A DNA stretch of 64,000 nucleotides from Plantactinospora sp. KBS50. Lineage in GTDB: Bacteria > Actinomycetota > Actinomycetes > Mycobacteriales > Micromonosporaceae. Positions 51,827 through 58,727 of this stretch are shown here, piece after piece. The translations under genes and the position numbers were made by a program. How positions within the stretch are numbered: position 1 is the first letter of the stretch; every line of letters begins with the position of its first letter. Below the pieces are notes generated by a model. It did no database searches. It saw only the letters and a list, made by a program, of their open reading frames with translations, and was not told where the DNA came from. Location of the stretch: the NCBI RefSeq assembly GCF_002285795.1, contig NZ_CP022961.1, positions 3,104,001 through 3,168,000 of the forward strand, written 5' to 3'.

Positions 51827-52840
51827 TCAGCGCGGGTTCGGCAGGGAGGTGCCGGCCGGCTGCCGTCCGCCCGCCGGCTCCACCCGGGAGCGGCTGCCGG
51901 GATCCCGGTTGCTGCGGGTGGGGTCGAGGAAGACGTACCGGATGTTCGGGTACCGCGCGGTGAGCCGGCGCTCGGCCTCGTCGGCCCCGGCCTCGATGTC
52001 GGCGCCGGTGGCCTCGTCGACGAAGTCGACCTTCGCCGCGACGAGGATGTCGTCCGGGCCGAGCAGCATGGTCAGCAGGGTGTCCACCCGGCTGACCGTG
52101 GGCAGCCCGGCCAGTTCGTCCCGGATGGCCTCGTGCACCTGCGGCGGCACCGCCCGGCCGACCAGCAGCGACACGTTGCTGCGGGCCAGGATGGCGGCGA
52201 CCACCAGCAGCAGCGCGCCGATCCCGATCGAGGCCACGCCGTCCCAGAGGTCGTCGCCGGTCAGGTGGGTGAGGCTCACGCCCGCGGCGGCCAGCAGCAG
52301 GCCGATCAGGGCCGCGCTGTCCTCCAGGAAGACCGCCTTGACCGTGGTGTCGGCCGTGTGGCGCAGGAACCGCCGCCCGGTGGTGTGCCAGCGCCGGGCC
52401 TCGCCGCGGACCTGGCGGACCGCCCGCAGCAGCGAGATGCCCTCCAGCACGAAGGAGATGGCCAGCACCGCGTACGACACCAGCGGGCCGCCGCTCTGCT
52501 CGCCGTCCAGGATGGTGCGCACCCCCTGGTAGACGGAGAAGCCGGCGCCGGCCAGGAAGGTGAACAGGGCGGCCAGGAACGCCCAGACGTAGCTTTCCTT
52601 GCCGTACCCGAAGGGGTGTTTCGGGTCCGCGGGCCGGGCGCCCCGGCGCAGCGCCGTGAACAGCAGGGCCTCGGTGGTGGTGTCGGCCAGCGAGTGCGCC
52701 GCCTCGGAGAGCATCGCCGCGGAGCCGGAGAGCATCCCGGCCACCGCCTTGGCCACCGCGATGCCCAGGTTGGCCGCCCCGGCGATCACGACGGTGCCGG
52801 TGCTCTCCGAGCGCTCTTCTTCCGGTTCCGGCTCAGCCAT
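51827..52840 (-). CDS. Cation diffusion facilitator (CDF) family transporter
   Basis: 337 aa. Six membrane helices: VVIAGAANLGIAVAKAVAGM, the metal-site helix AAMLSEAAHSLADTTTEALL (His/Asp pair), YVWAFLAALFTFLAGAGFSV, SYAVLAISFVLEGISLLRAV, the second metal helix VFLEDSAALIGLLLAAAGVS (Asp) and GIGALLLVVAAILARSNVSL. A C-terminal cytosolic domain (EAIRDELAGLPTVSRVDTLL) folds as in YiiP. It exports a divalent cation such as Zn, Fe or Mn by proton exchange; the metal cannot be read from these residues. Divergent from pafB, with both promoters leaderless-type. Confidence 0.93.
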   Translation of the reverse strand: MAEPEPEEERSESTGTVVIAGAANLGIAVAKAVAGMLSGSAAMLSEAAHSLADTTTEALLFTALRRGARPADPKHPFGYGKESYVWAFLAALFTFLAGAGFSVYQGVRTILDGEQSGGPLVSYAVLAISFVLEGISLLRAVRQVRGEARRWHTTGRRFLRHTADTTVKAVFLEDSAALIGLLLAAAGVSLTHLTGDDLWDGVASIGIGALLLVVAAILARSNVSLLVGRAVPPQVHEAIRDELAGLPTVSRVDTLLTMLLGPDDILVAAKVDFVDEATGADIEAGADEAERRLTARYPNIRYVFLDPTRSNRDPGSRSRVEPAGGRQPAGTSLPNPR

Positions 52841-52847
52841 GGGCGTC

Positions 52848-52853
52848 AGCCTA
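52848..52853 (-). promoter_or_regulatory. -10 box, leaderless CDF gene
   Basis: TAGGCT on the reverse strand seven bases before ATG 52840. Confidence 0.55.
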
Positions 52854-52934
52854 TGGGGCCAACCGGTCCTCCGCCGGACGGGCGATGGTGCGCTACGGCG
52901 CCGCGCGGGTGCACCGGGATCCGGGGGACGCTGC

Positions 52935-52940
52935 TAGCGT
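52935..52940 (+). promoter_or_regulatory. -10 box, leaderless pafB
   Basis: TAGCGT seven bases before GTG 52948. Confidence 0.55.
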
Positions 52941-52947
52941 TGCCCAG

Positions 52948-53946
52948 GTGTCCCGGACCCGTACCGAACGCCTGGTCAACCTGGTGATCTGTCTGCTGTC
53001 CACCCGGCGGTTCCTGACAGCGGCGCAGATCGCCGCCACCGTGCCCGGCTACGAGCACGATCCGGACGACGTCCGCGACCACGAGGCGTTCCAGCGCAAG
53101 TTCGAGCGGGACAAGGCCGAGCTGCGCGAGTTGGGCGTTCCGCTGGAGACCGGGACGGCCAGCGCGTTCGACTCCGAGCCGGGCTACCGGATCGCGCACC
53201 GGGAGTACGCGCTGCCGGAGATCCTGCTGGAGCCGGACGAGGCCGCGGCCGTCGGCATCGCGGCGCGGCTCTGGCAGCACGCCGGGCTGGCCGCGGCGGC
53301 CTCCTCGGGGCTGGCCAAGCTGCGCGCAGCCGGCATCGACGTCGATCCGCAGGCCACCCTCGGGCTGGAACCGGTGGTCACCGCCGATCCGGCGCTCGGG
53401 CCGCTGACCACGGCGGCCCGGGAGCGCCGGGCGGTCGGCTTCGACTACCGAACCCCGGACGACGACGCCTCGACCGCCCGCCGGCTCCAGCCGTGGGGCG
53501 TGGTGTGCTGGCGTGGCCGCTGGTACGTGGTGGGTCACGACCTGGACCGGGAGGCCACCCGCTGCTTCCGGCTTTCCCGCATCGTGGGAAAGGTGCGCGG
53601 GTCGGGTTCGCCCGGGGCGTTCGAGCCGCCGGCCGGGGTCGATCTGATCAGCCACGTGGCCAGTTGGTCCGGCCCGATCGAGCGACCCGGCCGGGCCACC
53701 GTGCTGGTCCGCCCGGGCCGCGCCGCCGGGCTGCGCCGGTGGGCCCGGGAGGTGGCCCCGGACGCCGCGGGGGATTGGTTGGTCCTGCCGTACGCCGACG
53801 CCGAGTCGCTGGCCGGCACCCTGGCCGGGTACGGGCCGGACGTGCGGGTGCTGGATCCGCCGGAGGTCCGGGAGGCGGTCATCCAGCGGCTCAAGGAGGC
53901 CGTGGCCCGGCACGACGAGATCCCGGCCGGGCAGGTGCCGGCATGA
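52948..53946 (+). CDS. pafB: WYL-domain transcriptional regulator PafB
   Basis: 332 aa. N-terminal winged HTH (SRTRTERLVNLVICLLSTRR, FLTAAQIAATVPGYEHDPDD) and central WYL domain (FDYRTPDDDASTARRLQPWG, VVCWRGRWYVVGHDLDREAT, RCFRLSRIVGKVRG), with a C-terminal extension. In mycobacteria PafB pairs with PafC as an activator of LexA/RecA-independent DNA-damage genes. The same is likely here by homology. GTG 52948 has a leaderless -10 box. Its stop overlaps the pafC ATG (ATGA). Confidence 0.94.
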   Translation: MSRTRTERLVNLVICLLSTRRFLTAAQIAATVPGYEHDPDDVRDHEAFQRKFERDKAELRELGVPLETGTASAFDSEPGYRIAHREYALPEILLEPDEAAAVGIAARLWQHAGLAAAASSGLAKLRAAGIDVDPQATLGLEPVVTADPALGPLTTAARERRAVGFDYRTPDDDASTARRLQPWGVVCWRGRWYVVGHDLDREATRCFRLSRIVGKVRGSGSPGAFEPPAGVDLISHVASWSGPIERPGRATVLVRPGRAAGLRRWAREVAPDAAGDWLVLPYADAESLAGTLAGYGPDVRVLDPPEVREAVIQRLKEAVARHDEIPAGQVPA

Positions 53947-55082
53947 CCGGGCGCGCCGCCGACCCCACCCCGCGCACCGGTGGCTCCCGGGCCTCGGCCG
54001 ACCGGCTGGCCCGGCTGCTCAACCTGGTGCCGTACCTGCTGTCCCGGCCGGGCATCGCGATCACCGAGGCCGCCGCGGACCTGGGGGTGACGCAGCGGCA
54101 GTTGCGCGAGGACCTGGAACTGCTCTGGGTCTGCGGCCTGCCCGGCTACGGCCCGGGTGACCTGATCGACATGGCCTTCGACGGTGACCGGGTGACGATC
54201 ACCTACGACGCCGGCATCGACCGGCCGTTGCGGCTCACCCCGGACGAGGCGATGGCGCTGCTGGTGGCGCTGCGGATGCTGGTGGAGACCCCGGGGATGG
54301 CCAACCGGGAGGTCATCGAACGGGCGCTGGCCAAGATCGAGTCGGCGGCCGGGGAGTTCGCCGGCGCCCCGGTGGCGGTCGGGCTGCCGGGCGACGGCGA
54401 GCGGCTGGAGTCGCTGCGCGGGTCCGTGCAGCGCGGCCGGGCGCTGCGGATCACGTACTACACCCCGACCCGGGACGAGACGACCGAGCGCACCGTCGAC
54501 CCGCTGCGGGTGGTGATGGTGGGCGGCCGGGCGTACCTGGAGGCGTGGTGCCGGCGGGCCGGCGCGGTCCGGCTGTTCCGCGCCGACCGGATCGACGCGC
54601 TCACCGAACTGCCCGAGCCGGCGCAGGCGCCCCCGCAGGCCCAGCCGGTCGACCTGAGCGCCGGCATCTTCCGGCCGTCGCCGGAACTGCCGCTGGTCAC
54701 CCTGCGGGTCGGGCGCCCAGCCCGGTGGATCACCGAGTACTACCCGTGCGAGTCCGTACGCCGCGGCACCGGCGACGGCTGGCTGGTGGACCTGCGGGTC
54801 ACCGACCTCGGCTGGGCCCGCCGGTTCGTGCTGGGGCTGGGTCCGGACGTCACCGTGGTGCACCCGCCGGAGCTGGCGGTCGCGGTCCGGGACGCGGCCG
54901 GGGCGGCCCTCGACGCGTACGCGGTGCCGGCCGACGGCGGGCCGCGGCAGGCGTACCCTGGCGGCACCGACCCGGCGTACCCCGGCGGTGAGCCGGCTGC
55001 CGGCGGCCCGCCGGACCGCCCGCGGGTGCCGGAGGGCCGCTCCGGCGGCGCCGACCCGGCGGCGGTGGCCGGCAGGCCGTAG
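53943..55082 (+). CDS. pafC: WYL-domain transcriptional regulator PafC
   Basis: 379 aa, translationally coupled to pafB. HTH region (ADRLARLLNLVPYLLSRPGI, AITEAAADLGVTQRQLREDL), the WYL domain (YYTPTRDETTERTVDPLRVV, MVGGRAYLEAWCRRAGAVRL, FRADRIDALTEL) and C-terminal WCX part (RWITEYYPCESVRRGTGDGW). A ~55-residue Gly/Pro/Ala-rich tail with AYPGGTDPAYPGGE repeats exceeds the usual length. Forms the PafBC regulator that responds to DNA damage, by homology. Stop TAG is part of the -10 box of the next gene. Confidence 0.93.
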   Translation: MTGRAADPTPRTGGSRASADRLARLLNLVPYLLSRPGIAITEAAADLGVTQRQLREDLELLWVCGLPGYGPGDLIDMAFDGDRVTITYDAGIDRPLRLTPDEAMALLVALRMLVETPGMANREVIERALAKIESAAGEFAGAPVAVGLPGDGERLESLRGSVQRGRALRITYYTPTRDETTERTVDPLRVVMVGGRAYLEAWCRRAGAVRLFRADRIDALTELPEPAQAPPQAQPVDLSAGIFRPSPELPLVTLRVGRPARWITEYYPCESVRRGTGDGWLVDLRVTDLGWARRFVLGLGPDVTVVHPPELAVAVRDAAGAALDAYAVPADGGPRQAYPGGTDPAYPGGEPAAGGPPDRPRVPEGRSGGADPAAVAGRP

Positions 55083-55085
55083 GCT
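55080..55085 (+). promoter_or_regulatory. -10 box, leaderless small membrane protein gene
   Basis: TAGGCT six bases before GTG 55092; its first three bases are the pafC stop codon. Confidence 0.5.
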
Positions 55086-55091
55086 GGCCCC

Positions 55092-55340
55092 GTGGTGCTC
55101 TGGATCGTGCTCGCGGTGATCGTGTTCGCCCTGCTGCTGCTCGCGCTGGCGGTCCGCCCGGTGCTGGTCGCGCTGCCCCGGCTGCACCGGGCCGTGGGAC
55201 GGCTCCGGCAGCGGCAGGTCGAGGCCGAGGCGCTGCGGGACTCGGCGCTGGTGTTGCAGCAGCGACTGGAGGGACTGGCCGCCGACGCCGGCGAGGCGCA
55301 GCGGCGGATCGCGGTGATCAAGACGGCGGTCGGGAAGTAG
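55092..55340 (+). CDS. Small membrane protein upstream of tatA
   Basis: 82 aa. One long hydrophobic helix (VLWIVLAVIVFALLLLALAV) at the N-terminus followed by a basic, helical tail (LPRLHRAVGRLRQRQVEAEA, LEGLAADAGEAQRRIAVIKT). Topology like TatA or FtsB-type small membrane proteins, but no known family. GTG start with leaderless-type promoter. The 20-bp stop-containing segment is duplicated immediately downstream. Confidence 0.65.
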   Translation: MVLWIVLAVIVFALLLLALAVRPVLVALPRLHRAVGRLRQRQVEAEALRDSALVLQQRLEGLAADAGEAQRRIAVIKTAVGK

Positions 55341-55373
55341 CCGTGCCGGCCAGCGGGAAGTAGCCGTGCCGGC
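55331..55373 (+). repeat. 20-bp direct repeat spanning a stop codon
   Basis: CGGGAAGTAGCCGTGCCGGC occurs at 55331-55350 and 55354-55373, including the stop codon of the preceding gene; a recent local duplication. The rest of the 200-bp gap to tatA holds a TACCAT -10-like box at about 55488. Confidence 0.9.
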
Positions 55374-55540
55374 GACCGGATGGTGGCCGCCCGCGGGGTT
55401 GACGCACCCGTCCCGCTGACCGAGACTGCACCCGCCGGGGTGCACCCGCGGCCGGCCCCGGCGGCTGGTCACGGCCGTGGACGCACGTACCATGGAGTCC
55501 AACACCCCGATCATCAACCGCCGACCGACTGGAGCTTTCC

Positions 55541-55825
55541 ATGGGTGCCCTCAGGCCCTGGCACATTGCCGTACTCGTGGTCGTCCTGATCCTGCTGTTC
55601 GGCGCGAAGCGGCTCCCCGACGCGGCCCGCTCGCTCGGGCGGTCCATGCGGATCATCAAGGCCGAGACGAAGGGGCTGGTCGACGACGACCAGGACCTCG
55701 CCGAGAAGGCCGACGCGCAGGCCGGCCGGACGCCGCTGCCGCCGAACACGGCCCAACAACAGCAGCCGTACACGGCGCAGCAGCAGCCCGTCGCCGACCC
55801 GGTGCACCGGGTACGCGACAACTGA
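55541..55825 (+). CDS. tatA: Sec-independent translocase subunit TatA
   Basis: 94 aa. Short periplasmic start, a transmembrane helix (WHIAVLVVVLILLFGAKRLP) with the FGAKRLP hinge, amphipathic helix (DAARSLGRSMRIIKAETKGL) and a Gln/Pro-rich tail. Oligomerises to form the Tat pore that exports folded, twin-arginine proteins. ATG 55541 follows TGGAGC. The gene is 18 bp ahead of tatC. Confidence 0.96.
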   Translation: MGALRPWHIAVLVVVLILLFGAKRLPDAARSLGRSMRIIKAETKGLVDDDQDLAEKADAQAGRTPLPPNTAQQQQPYTAQQQPVADPVHRVRDN

Positions 55826-55843
55826 GCGGGCGGCCCGACAACC

Positions 55844-56797
55844 GTGGCCTTCGCCCTTCGTAAGCGCGGACCGAGCAACTTCGACCGGGCCGCCGACGGC
55901 TCCATGACGCTCATGGAGCACATCCGGGAGCTGCGTAGCCGGCTGTTCAAGGCATCCCTCGGCATCCTGGTCGGCTTCGGGTTGGGCCTCTGGCTCGCCA
56001 AGCCGGTCCGCCGGCTGCTCCAGGAGCCGTACTGTGGCCTGCCCCACTCCCTCGACGCGCAGGGTCAGTGCAACTTCGTCCAGCTCGGGCCGGCCGACCT
56101 GTTCCTGCTCGACCTCAAGATCGCGCTCTGGGTCGGCCTGGTGCTCGCGGCGCCGGTCTGGCTCTACCAGCTCTGGGCCTTCATCGCGCCCGGCCTGCAT
56201 CGGCACGAGCGGCGATACGCCTACGTCTTCACCGCGCTGGCCGCGCCGCTGTTCGCCGGGGGTGCGGTGCTGGCGTTCTTCGTGGTGCAGAAGGGTCTGG
56301 AGTTTCTTCTCGACTTCTCAAGCGGCGATATCCGGACAACTCTGGACATCACTCGCTATATCTCGTTTGTCACCAACCTGATCATGCTGTTCGGGGTGGC
56401 CTTCGAGTTCCCGTTGATCATCCTGATGCTCAACTTTGTCGGCCTGGTCACCGGCCGCCGGCTGCTGAGCTGGTGGCGGATCGTCATCTTCCTGTTCTTC
56501 GCCTTCTCCGCGGTGGTGACGCCGACCCCCGACCCCTTCGGCATGACCGCACTCGGCCTGTGTCTGTGCGCGCTGTACTTCGCGGCCGTGGCGGTGGCGT
56601 TCGTCAACGACAAGCGCCGCGGCCGGGGCCGGGAGGTGTACGCGGGCATCGGTGACGACGAGATCTCGCCGCTGCCCGCCAGCGACGGCGAACAGGTCGA
56701 GGCCGGCCAGCGGGCCGAGGCGATCAGCCCGGTGGCCGACCCGGAGCCGGTGGCCCCGCCCCGGCCGATCGACCGGGGCTACGACGACATGACCTGA
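55844..56797 (+). CDS. tatC: Sec-independent translocase subunit TatC
   Basis: 317 aa, six transmembrane helices. Conserved FDRAADGSMTLMEHIRELRS, LFKASLGILVGFGLGLWLAK, DLFLLDLKIALWVGLVLAAP, the WLYQLWAFIAPGLHRHERRY block, SFVTNLIMLFGVAFEFPLII, and AVVTPTPDPFGMTALGLCL, all TatC signatures including the twin-arginine-binding Glu positions. It recognises Tat signal peptides and recruits TatA. The C-terminal ~55 residues are an acidic cytosolic tail. GTG 55844. Followed by a hairpin that should end the tatAC transcript. Confidence 0.97.
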   Translation: MAFALRKRGPSNFDRAADGSMTLMEHIRELRSRLFKASLGILVGFGLGLWLAKPVRRLLQEPYCGLPHSLDAQGQCNFVQLGPADLFLLDLKIALWVGLVLAAPVWLYQLWAFIAPGLHRHERRYAYVFTALAAPLFAGGAVLAFFVVQKGLEFLLDFSSGDIRTTLDITRYISFVTNLIMLFGVAFEFPLIILMLNFVGLVTGRRLLSWWRIVIFLFFAFSAVVTPTPDPFGMTALGLCLCALYFAAVAVAFVNDKRRGRGREVYAGIGDDEISPLPASDGEQVEAGQRAEAISPVADPEPVAPPRPIDRGYDDMT

Positions 56798-56803
56798 CGG
56801 CCC

Positions 56804-56839
56804 GACCCGCCCGGACCGCGCACGCGGCCCGGGCGGGTC
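56804..56839 (+). terminator. Terminator hairpin after tatC
   Basis: GACCCGCCCGG (56804-56814) pairs with CCGGGCGGGTC (56829-56839), an 11-bp stem whose loop also pairs CCGC/GCGG (56816-56819 with 56824-56827), six bases after the tatC stop. Confidence 0.7.
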
Positions 56840-56882
56840 CGGCCGCCGGCCGCTCGGCGTACCCGTTCTCGCTCCGGACCGG

Positions 56883-56888
56883 TACGGT
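56883..56888 (+). promoter_or_regulatory. -10 box, leaderless diacylglycerol kinase gene
   Basis: TACGGT seven bases before GTG 56896; this fixes the start at 56896 rather than the GTG at 56887. Confidence 0.5.
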
Positions 56889-56895
56889 GCTCGCC

Positions 56896-57840
56896 GTGAC
56901 CGCACACGATCTGCGCGGCGGGACGGTCCCCGCCGGTGGCCTCGCCGACGGCCCGGTGGCGGTGCTGGCCAACCCGACCGCCGGCCGGGGCCGGCACCGG
57001 GACCTGCTGCCGGCGATTCTCGACCGGCTCTCCGCGACCGGCCGGGACGTCCGGCTGCTGGCCGCGGACAGCGCCGCGCAGAGCCGGGCGGCCTGCGCGG
57101 CGGCCGTCGCCGAGGGCGCCGCGGCGCTGGTCGCGGTGGGCGGCGACGGAACCGTGCACCAGGCGCTCCAGGCGGTCGCCGGCACGGACGTCGGATTCGG
57201 CCCGGTACCGGCCGGCACCGGCAACGACTTCGCGGTGGACACCGGCTTCCCGGCCGAGCCGCTGGCCGCGGCGCAGGCCGTGGCGGACGCCCTCGCGGCC
57301 GGCCGGACCCGGCCGGTGGACCTGGCCCGGCTGAGCGCCGCCGACGGGACCGTGAGCTGGTACGGCGCCGTGCTGGCCGCCGGCTTCGACGCGATCGTGA
57401 ACGAGCGGGCCAACCGGATGCGCTGGCCCCGCGGACCCCGCCGGTACGACCTGGCGATCGTGGTGGAACTGGCCCGGCTGCGACCCCGCCGGTACACGCT
57501 GCGGCTGGACGGGCGGCCGGTGGACGTGGACGCGGTGCTGGTGGCGGTGGGCAACTGCGCCAGCTACGGCGGCGGGATGCGGATCTGCCCGGCCGCCGAC
57601 CCGACCGACGGGCTGCTCGACGTGGTGGTCGGCGGCCGGTTCAGCCGGCCGGCGCTGATGCGGGTGAAGCCGAGCATCTACCGGGGCAGCCACGTGCTGC
57701 ACCCGCTGGTCACCACCTACCGGGCGCGCACCGTGGAACTCGCGGCCGAGGGGATCACCACGTACGCGGACGGGGAGCGGTCGGCGGCGCTGCCGGTGAC
57801 GATCACCGCGGTGCCGGGGGCGGTCCGGCTGCTGGGCTGA
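56896..57840 (+). CDS. Diacylglycerol/sphingosine kinase family lipid kinase
   Basis: 314 aa. DAGK catalytic pattern: VLANPTAGRGRHRDLLPA, VAVGGDGTVHQALQAVAG (nucleotide GGDGT), PAGTGNDFAVDTGFP, and in the C-terminal beta domain AVLAAGFDAIVNERANR, VGNCASYGGGMRICPAADPT and ITTYADGERSAALP. Phosphorylates diacylglycerol to phosphatidic acid or an analogous lipid. In M. tuberculosis a similar kinase also lies beside tatC/helY. Membrane-associated without a transmembrane segment. Confidence 0.93.
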   Translation: MTAHDLRGGTVPAGGLADGPVAVLANPTAGRGRHRDLLPAILDRLSATGRDVRLLAADSAAQSRAACAAAVAEGAAALVAVGGDGTVHQALQAVAGTDVGFGPVPAGTGNDFAVDTGFPAEPLAAAQAVADALAAGRTRPVDLARLSAADGTVSWYGAVLAAGFDAIVNERANRMRWPRGPRRYDLAIVVELARLRPRRYTLRLDGRPVDVDAVLVAVGNCASYGGGMRICPAADPTDGLLDVVVGGRFSRPALMRVKPSIYRGSHVLHPLVTTYRARTVELAAEGITTYADGERSAALPVTITAVPGAVRLLG

Positions 57841-57877
57841 GCGGCCGGTCGGCCCGGGGTCAGCGGCCTGCCCGGCG

Positions 57878-58641
57878 TCAGCGGCCGACCAGGTCCAGCG
57901 CCGCGGCCAGGCCGTTCGCGCCGCCGGGCGCCGCCGCCGGCAGCACCAGCGCGGCGCAGCCGGCCGCCACCGCCCCGGCGTCGGCAGGGGTGTCGCCGAC
58001 CATCAGCGCCCGCTCCGGATCCACGCCGAGCATCCCGCAGGCGCGCAGGAAGATGCCCGGGTCGGGCTTGCAGCGGCCCACCTCGTAGCTGAGCACGAAC
58101 GCGTCGACCAGGTCCGCCAGCCCCCAGGCGGCGAAGAGCGGACGCACGTCGAAGCCGATGTTGCTGACCAGCGCCACGGGCACCCCGGCGGCGCGCAGCG
58201 CCCGCAGCGTGCCGGCGGTGTCCGCGTACGGCAGCCAGCCGTCCGGGACGAGCAGCCGGTCGTACAGGGCGTCGGCCAGCCCGTCGATGCCGGCCTCGAC
58301 GCCGGCCAGCAGCCCGGTGTAGGCGGCCCGGTGGGCGTGCTCGTAGAGGTCCCGCTCGGCCCAGACCTCGGCCAGGTGCGGCGGTACCCGCCGGGGCAGC
58401 GGCCCGCCGGGCCGGCCGGCCGTGACCAGCCGGTCGGCCAGCACGGTGGCCCGGGCCCGTTCCAGTTCGACCCGCAGCCGGCCGCGGCCGCCAGCACCCA
58501 GGCGACCGGGTCCTCGACCTGGGCCAGCGTGCCGTGGAAGTCGAACAGCACCGCCTCGACCGGCCGCCGCGACGGCGGCTGCGCCGTACGGGCTGTTCCG
58601 GGGTCGGCGCGCCCGGTGAGCGGTTCGGGATGATCCGGCAC
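57878..58641 (-). pseudogene. HAD-superfamily hydrolase, frameshifted
   Basis: The N-terminal part, VEAVLFDFHGTLAQVEDPVA and WVLAAAAGCG, has the HAD nucleophile motif; the rest, LADRLVTAGRPGGPLPRRVP, VPVALVSNIGFDVRPLFAA, YEVGRCKPDPGIFLRACGML and ALMVGDTPADAGAVAAGC, is complete but one frame behind. The switch falls at CCC 58471-58473 (GGG on the coding strand); one extra G gives a normal ~254-aa phosphatase with all four HAD motifs. GTG 58641 has the leaderless -10 box TAGGGT seven bases upstream. Divergent from helY. Homopolymer undercall is likely. Confidence 0.85.
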
Positions 58642-58648
58642 GGGCTGC

Positions 58649-58654
58649 ACCCTA
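58649..58654 (-). promoter_or_regulatory. -10 box, leaderless HAD gene
   Basis: TAGGGT on the reverse strand seven bases before GTG 58641. Confidence 0.5.
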
Positions 58655-58714
58655 CCGAGCACCGCCGACGGTCCCGCCGGTTGCCCTCTCCCGGTGTGAA
58701 AAACCGGCACGCAC

Positions 58715-58720
58715 TAACCT
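58715..58720 (+). promoter_or_regulatory. -10 box, leaderless helY
   Basis: TAACCT seven bases before ATG 58728. Confidence 0.55.
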
Positions 58721-58727
58721 GGGGTTC

